A stretch of 64,000 nucleotides of DNA from JAFCUW01 sp049897565. GTDB taxonomy: Bacteria > Pseudomonadota > Gammaproteobacteria > Burkholderiales > Burkholderiaceae_D. Below are positions 7,483-16,584 of the stretch, in pieces. The first letter of the stretch is position 1; every line of letters begins with the position of its first letter. The notes below the pieces were generated by a model that was not told where the DNA came from, ran no database searches, and saw only the letters and a program-made list of their open reading frames with translations. The DNA lies in NCBI RefSeq assembly GCF_049897565.1, contig NZ_JAFCWM010000024.1, positions 1-64,000 of the forward strand, in the 5' to 3' direction. Position numbers and translations under genes: made by a program.

Positions 7483-7695
7483 CAACTTCGCCTTGACGTC
7501 TTTCGGCAGCCCTTTCGGCGCTGCGAATGCCTGCCACGAATACACGTCTACCCCGCGCGCGCCGGCTTCGTCGAGCGTCGGCACCTGCGGCAGGAGCGGT
7601 GAGCGCCGTTCGCCAGTCACCGCCAGCACTTTCAACTTGCCAGCCTTTACGTAAGGCAGCGCCGTGTTGATGTTGACGAACGAAACGTCGACGGC
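7483..7695 (-). pseudogene. Fragment of a Bug/TctC-family tripartite tricarboxylate receptor
   Basis: The translated stretch VNINTALPYVKAGKLKVLAV and onward through VPTLDEAGARGVDVYSWQ to LPKDVKAKL matches the C-terminal half of Bug-family periplasmic receptors (VPT..E.G...WQ..AAP.G.P). Only about 70 codons remain. The 5' end runs directly into 2-hydroxyacid dehydrogenase sequence in a different frame, and the 3' end loses similarity before a stop. There is no start codon with a ribosome site; it is a deletion relic. Confidence 0.75.
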
Positions 7696-7703
7696 GCCTT
7701 CGC

Positions 7704-8105
7704 TTTCCAGGCGCCGCTGCGCACGTACCGGTCCATCGCCGGCAGGCGGCGGCCGCTGGCCAGCAACAAGGCGAGCGCAAGGTCCGCCACGTCGTCGGTC
7801 AGCACGCCGGGGGTGTTGGTGACCTTGATGCCGCGCAAGCGCGTGGCGTCAAGGTCGACCGCATCGACACCGATGCCGTGGACGACGACAATTTCAAGCG
7901 CCGGCAGCAACTCCACCTGAGCGGCCGTGATGCCCACCGTGCCTGTGGTGAAGACGCCCCGCACCTCCGGCGCGACTTGCCGCAGTAAGCTGTCCTGCTG
8001 CGGCGCAGCGACGCGCCACAGGTGATGGCAAGTGAACTCGTGGTCCAGACGCGCCATCACTTGCGCCAAAGAGCCGGCGGCCAACACAAGAATCGCAGGG
8101 TTCAC
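7704..8105 (-). pseudogene. Truncated D-2-hydroxyacid dehydrogenase (N-terminal third)
   Basis: The first 134 codons from a GTG start at 8105 match D-isomer 2-hydroxyacid dehydrogenases (glyoxylate/hydroxypyruvate reductase type). They include GVFTTGTVGI, EIVVVHGIGVDAVDL, GIKVTNTPGVLTDDVADLAL and DRYVRSGAW. Similarity stops there, before the NAD-binding Rossmann core, and the frame drifts for about 18 codons to a stop at 7647. The next sequence is a Bug receptor fragment in another frame. The enzyme cannot work without its cofactor domain. Confidence 0.82.
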
Positions 8106-8246
8106 GCCGAATGTCCTTGAACAGATTAACGTCTGTACCAGGCCATCCTACAAGACTCTTCGATTTCCTCGACTTTCGTGTACGGTTACAGCGGCTGACA
8201 GGAAGGCGTGAGCTTGCCCGCCAGTCCGCAGGAAAGACGATTGCGT

Positions 8247-9329
8247 TCAGAACGAGTGACGCACCCCCAGGTTGAAAGCACGGTCGCCCGTGCCAGGCTC
8301 GGTGTTGTTCGCCACCGTGTACCCTGCCCCGTTCTTGTTGTTGACAACGCCGTAGGCCAGGTAAGCGCTGGTGCGCTTCGACAGCGGATAGAGGTAACCG
8401 ATGCCCCAGGCGCGCGCATCCCGGTTGAAGAAGGTCTTGTCGTTCTTGCGCATGTAGCTGGCCAGCACGGTACCGCCCACCAGCGGCGCTGTGACGCCGA
8501 CAAGGAATTCGTTGCCGTCGGTCGACGCCGTCGCTGGCACGCCACCGTACGGGTTCGCGTTGTTGCCCAGCGGGGCGCTGTTGAAGCCCTTGTCCCTGCT
8601 GTACGCAAAGCAGGCCTTGGCAACGCCGAAGTCGTAGTTGGCCACCAGCATCCGGCTGGTGCCGAGGCTGCGGTCCACCGGCGTGACGCCGGGCGCCGCC
8701 GCGATGTCCGTGTTCTTGTAGTTGTAGGCGGCGCGCACGTTGAGTGGTCCCTGCGAGTAGCCGACCGAAAAGCCGAACTGGCGACCGGCCTTGTTGTCGC
8801 CCGCCTGTTCGCCGGCGGCGTACGCGATGTCGGCGTTAAATCCCATCAACGGTGGCGCCGAGTATTGCGCCGTGTTGCTCGTACGGACGTTGCTGCCGTA
8901 GTCGGGAAACAGGTTCTTCGCGCCGCCCGCGTAGCCTGTGCCCCACGGGTCGCCGACCTGCGCGAGCGCCTGGTGCCACGGGGTGTACTGGCGGCCGATG
9001 GTGAGCTTGCCGGCGCGCGTTTTCAGGCCCACGAATGCGTGCCGGTTGAACAGGCTGCCGGCAGCGTCCTGCTCGCCGGTATCGACGCGGAAGCCCGATT
9101 CGAGCTGGAACAGCGCGCTCATGCCGCCGCCAAGGTCCTCGGTACCGCGAAAGCCCTGGCGCGAATACGATCCGACGCCGCTGGAAATCTTGTTGACTGT
9201 GCCGGCCGCGCCGCCGCTTTCACGAACGTAGCCGGCATCGACGATGCCGTAGATACTCAGGCCTGTCTGCGCCGATGCGCCGCCTGCACTCGCGGCCAGT
9301 AACGCCGCTGCCACGATGGTCTTGTTCAT
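8247..9329 (-). CDS. Outer-membrane porin (Omp32/gram-negative porin family)
   Basis: This 360-residue trimeric general porin has a signal peptide (1-20, cleavage after GGASA before QTGLSIYGIVD). The N-terminal strand SIYGIVDAGYV, the SRQGFRGTEDLGGGMSALFQLE and LTIGRQYTP motifs, and a C-terminal Phe (NLGVRHSF) for BamA recognition are all present. The start at 9329 follows AAAAGGA; an upstream ATG at 9359 would put charged residues before the signal peptide. It lies downstream of the tartrate/D-malate dehydrogenase gene on the same strand but about 195 bases away, so probably transcribed alone. Such porins pass small anions. Confidence 0.92.
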   Translation of the reverse strand: MNKTIVAAALLAASAGGASAQTGLSIYGIVDAGYVRESGGAAGTVNKISSGVGSYSRQGFRGTEDLGGGMSALFQLESGFRVDTGEQDAAGSLFNRHAFVGLKTRAGKLTIGRQYTPWHQALAQVGDPWGTGYAGGAKNLFPDYGSNVRTSNTAQYSAPPLMGFNADIAYAAGEQAGDNKAGRQFGFSVGYSQGPLNVRAAYNYKNTDIAAAPGVTPVDRSLGTSRMLVANYDFGVAKACFAYSRDKGFNSAPLGNNANPYGGVPATASTDGNEFLVGVTAPLVGGTVLASYMRKNDKTFFNRDARAWGIGYLYPLSKRTSAYLAYGVVNNKNGAGYTVANNTEPGTGDRAFNLGVRHSF

Positions 9330-9524
9330 GTCCCGATCCTTTTCTTCGAGAGAAAGCACCGCATCAACAGGATGAGGCTGCGAGGCGACCCATCACGGCC
9401 CTGTCCCCAGGGACGCCACGGGTCACTCTCCTTTCGACGGAAATGGATGTCGGTGGTTCGGGCGGCGGCCGATTAGGAAGCGACCGCGCGCACAAGGTTT
9501 GCTATAGCGCCAGTGCGCCGCAAC

Positions 9525-10601
9525 TCAGAGTGCTAAGGCGATCGCTTCGCCAACTTCCGTTGTATTCGCGCCACCACCGAGGTCAGGCGTGGTCGGTCCC
9601 TGCAGCAGCACCGTTTCGATGGCTTTGAGAATGGCATCGTGCGCGGCCGTGTAGCTGGCGTCGCCGTTGCCGAGGAAGTCGAGCATCATCGCGCCGGACC
9701 AGATCATGCCGATCGGGTTGGCGATGTTCTTGCCGAAGATGTCAGGCGCCGAGCCGTGCACCGGTTCGAACAGCGACGGAAAGGTGCGCTCCGGATTGAG
9801 GTTGGCCGACGGCGCGATACCGATGGTGCCGGTGCAGGCAGGGCCGAGGTCGGACAGGATATCGCCGAACAGGTTCGACGCCACGACCACGTCGAAGCGC
9901 TCGGGCGAGAGCACGAAGCGCGCGCACAGGATGTCGATGTGGTACTTGTCCCAGCGCACCTCCGGATAGGACGGCGCCATCGTCTCGACGCGCGAATCCC
10001 AGTACGGCATGCTGATCGAGATGCCGTTCGATTTGGTGGCCGACGTCAGGTGTTTTTTCGGGCGGCTTTGCGCCAGCTCGAAGGCGTACTTGAGGATGCG
10101 GTCGGTGCCCTTGCGGGTGAAGATCGAGGTCTGCGTGACGACTTCGCGGTCGGTGCCGTCGAACATGATGCCGCCGACGGACGAGTATTCGCCTTCGGTG
10201 TTCTCGCGCACGACGTAGAAGTCGATGTCGCCGGGCTTGCGGTTGGCCAGCGGGCAAGGCACGCCTGGCATCAGGCGCACCGGGCGCAGGTTGACGTACT
10301 GGTCGAATTCGCGGCGGAACTTGAGCAGCGAGCCCCACAGCGAGATATGGTCGGGCACTATGTCCGGCATGCCGGCGGCGCCGAAGTAGATGGCGTCGCA
10401 GCCGTCGAGCTGCTGGCGCCAGTCGTCCGGCATCATCTGGCCGTGCTTGACGTAGTAGTCGCAGTTGGCCCAGTCCATCGTGACGAACTCGAGCGCGAGG
10501 TTGAATTTTTGCGCGGCCGCGCGCAGCACGCGCAAGCCCTCCGGCATGACTTCGTTGCCGATGCCGTCGCCGGCGATTACTGCGATTTTCTGGGTTTTCA
10601 T
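9525..10601 (-). CDS. ttuC: Tartrate dehydrogenase / decarboxylating D-malate dehydrogenase
   Basis: This 358-residue NAD-dependent beta-decarboxylating dehydrogenase belongs to the isopropylmalate/isocitrate family, TtuC/DmlA branch. It shows IAVIAGDGIGNEVMPEGL at the N-terminus, the substrate-site helix region SLLKFRREFDQYVNLRPV (Leu rather than the IPMDH pattern), YVVRENTEGEYS, and SNLFGDILSDLGP binding Mg and substrate. The final motif LFEPVHGSAPDI...NP is the NAD-site signature. It oxidises D-malate or tartrate to pyruvate or oxaloglycolate products. Its placement near sugar-acid genes suits a role in C4-acid use. Confidence 0.88.
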   Translation of the reverse strand: MKTQKIAVIAGDGIGNEVMPEGLRVLRAAAQKFNLALEFVTMDWANCDYYVKHGQMMPDDWRQQLDGCDAIYFGAAGMPDIVPDHISLWGSLLKFRREFDQYVNLRPVRLMPGVPCPLANRKPGDIDFYVVRENTEGEYSSVGGIMFDGTDREVVTQTSIFTRKGTDRILKYAFELAQSRPKKHLTSATKSNGISISMPYWDSRVETMAPSYPEVRWDKYHIDILCARFVLSPERFDVVVASNLFGDILSDLGPACTGTIGIAPSANLNPERTFPSLFEPVHGSAPDIFGKNIANPIGMIWSGAMMLDFLGNGDASYTAAHDAILKAIETVLLQGPTTPDLGGGANTTEVGEAIALAL

Positions 10602-10726
10602 GTTGAATGTTCGGTAAGGAGCGGGAGTCGTCGATCTTACTAGATTTCGGCGTCCGATGAATGTGCGGCGGCAATACGGATTTCTGTCGGTGCATTGCGC
10701 GGATTGGTCGGCCGCTGGCGCGTCTG

Positions 10727-10751
10727 GGGTCTGACCCGCGGGGTCAGACCC
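10727..10751. repeat. Dispersed GGGTC-GACCC double palindrome (copy 1)
   Basis: GGGTCTGACCC (10727-10737) and its inverse GGGTCAGACCC (10741-10751) flank three bases. Each arm is itself nearly palindromic. The same element recurs at 40316-40343 and, degenerate, at 46941-46959. Here it lies between polB (stop at 10762) and the ttuC start; it could act as a terminator hairpin or a repeat-family scar, and no T-run follows. Confidence 0.65.
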
Positions 10752-10761
10752 AGTTCGGTCG

Positions 10762-13173
10762 CTAGAACAGCGTCTGTTGCTGGCTGGTCAGCGCAGTGAA
10801 GTCGTCGCGCACGAATGGCAGGATGGCGTCGGCGACCGGCTGCAGCTGGCGCGTCAGATAATGTTCGTAGTCGATCGGCGAGCGCCGCACTTCCAGCGGC
10901 TCCGGCCCCGCCAGCGTTATCACATACCGGATCCAGCCGCCGTTCTGGTATTGCAGCGGCCTTCCCTGTTGCCGGTTAAATTCGTCGGCGATGCGCGCCG
11001 CGCGCACATGCGGCGGCACGTTGCGCTCGTAGTCGTCGAGCGGCCGGCGCAGCCGCTTGCGATACACCAGCAGGTCGTCGAACTCGCCGCTGGCGGTGCG
11101 GCTCGCATAGTCGCGCACATAATCCTGATAAGGCTCGCCCTTGAATATGCGCAGATACAGCGCTTGCTGGAATTGCTGCGCCAGCGGCGTCCAGTCGCTG
11201 CGCACCGTCTCCAGGCCTTTGTAAATCATCTGCTCGCTGCCGTCGGCTTTACGCGTCAGGCCGGCGTAGCGCTTCTTGCTGCCCTCTTCCGAGCCGCGGA
11301 TCGTCGGCATCAGGAAGCGCCGGTAATGGGTCTCGAATTGCAGCTCCAGCGCGTTTTCCAGACCGAATTCGGCGCGCAGGTATTGGTCGAACCATTCGTT
11401 GACATGCCGGACCAGCGCGCGGCCAATCTCGGCGGCGGCCTCCTCGCTGTGCGCATGGCGCAACCAGACAAACGTCGAATCGGTATCGCCGTAGATAACC
11501 TGGTAGCCCTTCTCTTCGATCAGCCTGCGCGTATGGTGCATGATTTCGTGACCACGCAAGGTAATCGAGGACGCCAGCCGCGGATCGAAAAAGCGGCAGC
11601 CGTTTGACCCCAGCACACCATAAAACGCATTCATGATGATCTTCAGCGCCTGCGACAGCGGCTTGTTCTGCTCGCGCTTGGCAGCGTCGCGTCCGTCCCA
11701 GATCTGCTTGACGATGGCCGGCAGGCAGTGCTTGTCGCGCGAAAAGCGCGCGCCGCGAAAGCCTTCCACCGACGGCGCGTCGCTATCTTCGCGCGTGCCC
11801 ACCACCAGGCCCACCGGGTCGATCAGGAAGGTGCGGATGATCGATGGATACAAGCTCTTGTAATCGAGCACCAGCACCGAGTCGTACAGGCCGGACTGCG
11901 AAGCCATGACGAAGCCGCCGGGGCTGTCGCCACCTTCGACGTCGCCCAGGTTCGGCGCCACGTAACCCTGGCGGTGCATCATCGGCATGTACAGGTGCTC
12001 GAAGGCGGCGACGGAGCCGCCGCTGCGGTCCGCGGCCAGGCCCGTCACGCTGGCGCGCTCCAGCAGGAACGTCAGCAGCTCCGTCTTGGCGAAGATGCGC
12101 GTGACCAGCTCGCAGTCTTTCAGGTTGTAGCGCGCCAGCGCCGGCTTGTCTTCGGCGAAGCGGCGGTTGATTTCGTCCATGCGCTGGTACGGATTGTCGA
12201 TCGACTTGCCTTCGCCCAGCAATGTCTGCGACACGTGTTCGAGCGAGAACGACGAAAAACTCCACGTTGCCGACTTGAGCGCTTCGATGCCGTCGATGAT
12301 CAGGCGGCCCGCGGCGGCGGCGAAGAAGTGGCCTTGCCTGCCGCCGTGTTCGCGCCACTCCATCGGGCTGCCGTCGCGGCCGAAGCGCAGCGGCACGTTG
12401 TAGCGCTCGGCGTGGCGCAGCAGCACGCGCAGGTCGAACTGCACCACGTTCCAGCCGATGATGGCGTCTGGATCGTGGCGCTCGATCCACTCGTTGAGGC
12501 GCTCGATCAACTGCGCGCGGGTGGCGCAATATTCCAGGTCGAAATCGAGCGGCTCGTCGCTGCCGTTGGGCGGGCCGAGCATGTAGACCTGGCGCTGGCC
12601 GCAGCCTTCCAGGCCGATGCAGTAGAGGTCGCCGTGGGCGGTCGTTTCAATGTCGAGCGAGACGAGCTTGAGTGACGGGCGGTATCCCGGCGCTGGCTTG
12701 AGCTGGCCGTCCAGCAGCGGGCCTTTGCCGTCCGGACCAGGCTGGCCGCCAAAGAAGACCGGCGCGGTGATGAAGCGCTCCATCAGGTAGCGCTCGGGCG
12801 GGCGGACGTCCGATTCGTAGACGTCGATGCCGTATTCCTTCAGCCGCTTGGACAGCTTTAGCAACTGGCGGTATTGGGCGCAATACAGGCCGAGCACGGG
12901 GCGGTGATGGAAGTCGCTCAGCGACAACGACCGCAGCTCGAAGCCGCGTTCGCCCAGCAGCACCGCTTCGGCCTGCTCGCGCTGCTCGGCGGGGATAAAC
13001 GCCACCGATGGATGCGGCGCCAGCCGGACCTGGCGCGGGCCGTCGTCGGTCGCCAGCCAGAACTCGACTTCGGTGCCGGCAGGCGTGTCGCGCCAATGTC
13101 GGGTGAGGAGAAAACCTTGCTGTAGTTGATCCAACGAATTGCCTTCGGGCGCCAATGAGTCTGTAAAACGCAT
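10762..13173 (-). CDS. polB: DNA polymerase II (family B)
   Basis: The 803-residue protein matches the usual size of bacterial Pol II, a damage-inducible polymerase with proofreading used in translesion synthesis and fork restart. The exonuclease motif DIETT is at 174-178 and the exo II region NVVQFDLR at 242-249. Polymerase motif A DYKSLYPSII is at 437-446, motif B KIIMNAFYGVLGS at 511-523, and motif C YGDTDSTFV at 561-569. All catalytic aspartates are present. The start at 13173 is the first ATG. No LexA box was confidently identified upstream. Confidence 0.95.
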   Translation of the reverse strand: MRFTDSLAPEGNSLDQLQQGFLLTRHWRDTPAGTEVEFWLATDDGPRQVRLAPHPSVAFIPAEQREQAEAVLLGERGFELRSLSLSDFHHRPVLGLYCAQYRQLLKLSKRLKEYGIDVYESDVRPPERYLMERFITAPVFFGGQPGPDGKGPLLDGQLKPAPGYRPSLKLVSLDIETTAHGDLYCIGLEGCGQRQVYMLGPPNGSDEPLDFDLEYCATRAQLIERLNEWIERHDPDAIIGWNVVQFDLRVLLRHAERYNVPLRFGRDGSPMEWREHGGRQGHFFAAAAGRLIIDGIEALKSATWSFSSFSLEHVSQTLLGEGKSIDNPYQRMDEINRRFAEDKPALARYNLKDCELVTRIFAKTELLTFLLERASVTGLAADRSGGSVAAFEHLYMPMMHRQGYVAPNLGDVEGGDSPGGFVMASQSGLYDSVLVLDYKSLYPSIIRTFLIDPVGLVVGTREDSDAPSVEGFRGARFSRDKHCLPAIVKQIWDGRDAAKREQNKPLSQALKIIMNAFYGVLGSNGCRFFDPRLASSITLRGHEIMHHTRRLIEEKGYQVIYGDTDSTFVWLRHAHSEEAAAEIGRALVRHVNEWFDQYLRAEFGLENALELQFETHYRRFLMPTIRGSEEGSKKRYAGLTRKADGSEQMIYKGLETVRSDWTPLAQQFQQALYLRIFKGEPYQDYVRDYASRTASGEFDDLLVYRKRLRRPLDDYERNVPPHVRAARIADEFNRQQGRPLQYQNGGWIRYVITLAGPEPLEVRRSPIDYEHYLTRQLQPVADAILPFVRDDFTALTSQQQTLF

Positions 13174-13213
13174 CGCGTGCGTGCCAGCCTCGATTTTACG
13201 CCCTGCGGTCGAA

Positions 13214-14062
13214 TTACTTCGGCTGGCCGAACACTTGCGTCCAGTAGATGCGCGACCGGTCGCGCGCGCCGCCGGTGGCGAAGGCGGCGCCCATTTCGGT
13301 GAACCAGCGGTTCATGATATTGGCGCAGTGGCCCGGACTGGCGAGCCATCCGGCCATCGCTTCTTCCGGCGTGCTTTGCCCCAGCGCGATGTTCTCGCCG
13401 ATGCCGCGCCAGCGATAGCCGGCCTGGACCGCGCGCTGCTCGACTTCCTTGCCGTCGCTGCCCTGGTGACTGAAGTAATCCTGCCGGGCCATGTCGACGC
13501 TGTGCGCCAGCGCCGCCGCACCGAGCGAACGGTTAAGCGTGAGCGCCGGCGCCGCGGCGAAGTGCCGGTTGCCGCAGCTGCGATCGGTGGAGCGAGCGCG
13601 GTTGACTGCGTCGAGCAGGATCTGGCTGGTGTTGCGCGCATCGGGCAGCCGGGCGACCGGGGCCGGCGCTGCCGGGCGCGCAAACACAACCTGCCAGGTG
13701 TCGCCGGTGCGCCCGGCGCCGACAGCGGTAAATTCGGTGCTGAGGAGGATCTTGCAGTAAGCCCGCTGAAAGGCGTCCATCGCGGCGTACGCATCGCGCG
13801 GGCCGGTAATATAGATGGCCTTGGCGTGGGCGCCGGTGTAGCCGGCCGTCGCGAGCGCCTGCTGCAGCGTTGCGCCGCGACCGACGTACAGCCGGCCTAG
13901 CGCGCGATGCTGCGCCAACGGCGCCACCGGGTCCGCCTCCCAGCCTTCGCAACTGCCCGGATCGGCGCGATAGTCGTTGATGAGGTCGACGAGCGAGTCG
14001 CGATCCTGTGCATGCGCCGATCCGGCGAGCATCGGAAGGCAGGCGAGCAGGCAGCGCGCCAT
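13214..14062 (-). CDS. Exported CAP-domain (SCP/PR1-like) protein
   Basis: This is a periplasmic or secreted protein of unknown activity. A signal peptide (MARCLLACLPMLAGSAHAQ) precedes a first domain of about 130 residues with two cysteines. A C-terminal CAP domain (about 155-282) carries LDAVNRAR, AAALAHSVDMARQDYFSHQG, GYRWRGIGENIALGQ and GWLASPGHCANIM, the His/Glu cleft residues of the YkwD branch. No strong ribosome site is visible. The ATG at 14062 is chosen because the signal peptide follows; a TTG at 14098 in frame would give a longer basic start. It lies 40 bases downstream-side of polB on the same strand. Confidence 0.82.
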   Translation of the reverse strand: MARCLLACLPMLAGSAHAQDRDSLVDLINDYRADPGSCEGWEADPVAPLAQHRALGRLYVGRGATLQQALATAGYTGAHAKAIYITGPRDAYAAMDAFQRAYCKILLSTEFTAVGAGRTGDTWQVVFARPAAPAPVARLPDARNTSQILLDAVNRARSTDRSCGNRHFAAAPALTLNRSLGAAALAHSVDMARQDYFSHQGSDGKEVEQRAVQAGYRWRGIGENIALGQSTPEEAMAGWLASPGHCANIMNRWFTEMGAAFATGGARDRSRIYWTQVFGQPK

Positions 14063-14339
14063 CGCGATCGGGCCGATGGTGAGAAGACGGTTTTTCAAGG
14101 TGCACGCTCTGTGAATGATGTTGTGACAAGCATTAGAGTGGCCGCCTGCCGTCGAGTTCGGGCACAGTAGCATGCCGTGCGGAACGATCGATTGTCCAAT
14201 CGTTTCAAGATGTTGCTGCGGCCACGCGGAAGCCTCGCCAAACGAATCGTCTATCGAAAACAACAGGCACAGCACGCTTTCAAATGCGCCCGCAACCTTG
14301 CGTTCGTGCTATAAATGCATTACTTACCGGGAGATAGTC

Positions 14340-14516
14340 ATGGAAGAACAGCATCAGCGCAAGGATCACGACACCGAAGAAAAAGTCCGCGAAGCGATCG
14401 CGATGAAGACTGCTTTCGGCACCGATGTAGCGCGCACTTTCTTGAAGATGCGCGGCATCGATTCCGACTTGACGGAACGAGTACTGACGGCGCCGCCGGA
14501 GCAACTGCGCCGGTGA
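14340..14516 (+). CDS. Small conserved-looking protein (58 residues), unknown function
   Basis: A GGGAG ribosome site precedes the ATG at 14340. The protein is hydrophilic and probably helical: a charged start (MEEQHQRKDHDTEEKVREAI) is followed by a segment resembling a small helical bundle (TDVARTFLKMRGIDSDLTERVL). It has no signal or membrane segment. I do not recognise the family. It converges with the PepSY gene, 29 bases apart. Confidence 0.65.
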   Translation: MEEQHQRKDHDTEEKVREAIAMKTAFGTDVARTFLKMRGIDSDLTERVLTAPPEQLRR

Positions 14517-14545
14517 CCGGCGCAGGCCGCCGACGCATCGCACGC

Positions 14546-15874
14546 CTACCTGGCCATCCCCCCTGAAGCCGGTCCTCGGCTGCGCAACAGCAATTCGATG
14601 AGCAGCACGGCCGCGGTGGCAATGGCCAGCACGGGCATCAGCACGCACAGCGCCACCGCCGCCACTGCCGGCGCGGCGGCCGCTCTCCACGTCCCCTGAA
14701 CCAGGCGCGGAAGGCCGAACGAACCCGGCTGGCGCCGCTTGAAATACATCACCCACCCGCATATCAGCGAGAACAGCACGCCGACGCCGAACAGCAGCAG
14801 CAACGCCTGGTTCCACCAGCCGAACTCGCCACGATGAAACGGAATGCCGATCGCGGTCGCCTTGCTGAAGGCGGTCTGCTTGTCCCAGCCGGCGAAATAC
14901 AGCTGCTCGCCATTGGCAGCGTCTAGTGCCAGGTCGAATTTCTTCGTCGGCCGGCTTGGATCGGCTGAGCTGGCGCGCCAGACGCCGTGCATGCCGCGCG
15001 GTGGCGTCAGCTGCACCGCCACATCGGGTGCGCTGCGCCGCGTGATGTTCCACGCCGCCTGCCATGTCAGGCCGGTCTCATGATGGGCGGACTCCAGATC
15101 GGCCGGCACACGCGGCGGCGCCTGGCCGAGCGCATCGCGCGCGCTTCTGATCTGCTCGCCGGCATACTTGCTCCAGGTAAGTCCGGTGGCCAGGATCGTC
15201 AGCGTCAGCACGCTCAACGCAATGCCGAGAAACGCATGCCACTGCTTCCAGGCGACGCGCCCACGCGCGCCAGGCTGCGGCAGCGCTGGCTGCGTGGCTG
15301 ACGGCCACCACAGCGCCACCCCGCTCAGCAACATGACCATCATCGCGCTGGCGGCCAGCTCGATCATCCAGCGCCAGCCGTCGCCTTGCAGCAGGCGCGA
15401 ATGGAGGTTCTTGGCCCAGTTGCCGAAGCGCTTGTCGTTGGCCACCGTGCCGATCACAGCCGCTGTGTAGGGATCGACGTAGACCGTGACCGGCTGCGCC
15501 GGCGCGCGCACGGCGGCCGGCTTGGCAACGGCGGCGCCGTGATGGTGGCCTTCATCTGCGCCCGAATCCTCGACGAACACCGCCTTCACGGAATCGCGCT
15601 CGCCGTACGCCGGCAGCACCGATTGCAGGCGCCATTCGGCGGGCGCGGCGTCGCTGGCGGCCGCCACTGCATCATCGAGCGAACGCATCGCGCCGGCCGG
15701 CTCGATTTGGTCGAGCCAGCCAAGCTGGAGTGCCTCGATTTGCGGCGTGAAAATGTAGAGGATGCCGGTCAGCGCGGCAACCAGCAGGAACGGTGACGCA
15801 ACCAGCGCCGCCCAGAAGTGGATGCGCCACCAGATGCTGCGGCAACGCGCGATGTCGGTGTCGATAGTTTACAT
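14546..15874 (-). pseudogene. PepSY-associated membrane protein with a nonsense codon at position 2
   Basis: The frame encodes a 442-codon PepSY-TM protein: N-terminal RSIWWRIHFWAALVASPFLL membrane helix, PepSY regions, helices near LAASAMMVMLLSGVALWW, FLGIALSVLTLTILATGL and LLLLFGVGVLFSLICGW. This family sits in the inner membrane beside TonB receptors and is linked to siderophore-iron reduction. The ATG at 15874-15872 follows AAGGA with good spacing, but the next codon is TAA (15871-15869), then ACT ATC GAC. The likely ancestor is CAA, so one C-to-T change kills translation. The next in-frame ATG (15688) would skip the first membrane helix. Confidence 0.8.
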
Positions 15875-15893
15875 TGCAGCGTTCCTTCACAGG

Positions 15894-16372
15894 TCAAACC
15901 TCAGCTCGGCCACCACGGTGCGCTGGGTGTACGGGTGGAAAGCGCAGTACTTGCAATTGTTCAGGTTGTCGATACCGACAGCGGCGCTCACGCGCGGCTG
16001 CTGCTTGCCGAGGCTCGCTGCATAGCCCCGTTGGCGGTGATGATTGAATCAGTATAGGTGGCGCTGCTGCCGAGCTCCAGCCCTTTGATGCCGAGGTCGC
16101 TCGTTTGCCACGATCACTCCCCGCCGTTGGTACGAATTCTATCGACATTTCGAACCGTCGTAACTGTCTGCGTCAGCGCCTGGGAGTGCAGCGCATCGCG
16201 CGTGCGTTCGAGAAACAAGGTGGTGCGCAGCGTGCCGTTGCCGGCGTTGTGTTCTGCGCTCAGTTCTCCGGTCCACGATTTCTCGGGCTTCAGGTTCGGG
16301 TCGGTGTTGACGATCGCGTCGCCGCCGATCGAGCCCTGGTACAGCTCGCCAACTGTCGGCATGCGGACGGCT
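15894..16372 (-). pseudogene. TonB-dependent receptor remnant (C-terminal barrel pieces)
   Basis: Three receptor pieces are visible. AVRMPTVGELYQGSIGGD through NLKPEKSWTGELSAEH to NVDRIRTNGGE ends in TGA. The same frame then continues QTSDLGIKGLELGSSATYTD. A shifted frame gives LGKQQPRV joined directly to AAVGIDNLNNCKYCAFHPYT and the end VVAELRFDL at 15894. Full receptors have about 75 more residues between QPRV and AAVG, so there is an internal deletion, a stop and a frameshift. The plug and most of the barrel are absent. The remnant lies just before the broken PepSY gene, as in intact iron-uptake loci. Confidence 0.82.
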
Positions 16373-16576
16373 GTTTGGTGGACGGTTCGGCGGGGGCGCC
16401 GCCGTCGTCGCCGACCATGACCACGCGCAGGCCATGGCGGTACAGATTTCGGCCCAGGTCTGGCCTGACGACGGCGTGAATGCATGGGAAATCGACGGCG
16501 CTAGCGCAGCCAACAGGATCGCAAAACAGGCGAGCCAGGCAGCAAAGCGTCGAGCTATCAATGTCAATCCATGCAA
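16373..16576 (-). pseudogene. DUF2946-like protein, 5' part fused to the receptor remnant
   Basis: The ATG at 16576 opens a signal-anchor sequence (FAAWLACFAILLAALAPSIS) followed by WAEICTAM, the pattern of DUF2946 proteins often found upstream of TonB receptors. After that the expected LRVVMVGDDG lies in another frame (one-base loss), and near 16372 the sequence switches to TonB-receptor code. It is the 5' end of a deletion fusion with no full product. Confidence 0.65.
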
Positions 16577-16584
16577 GGAATATA

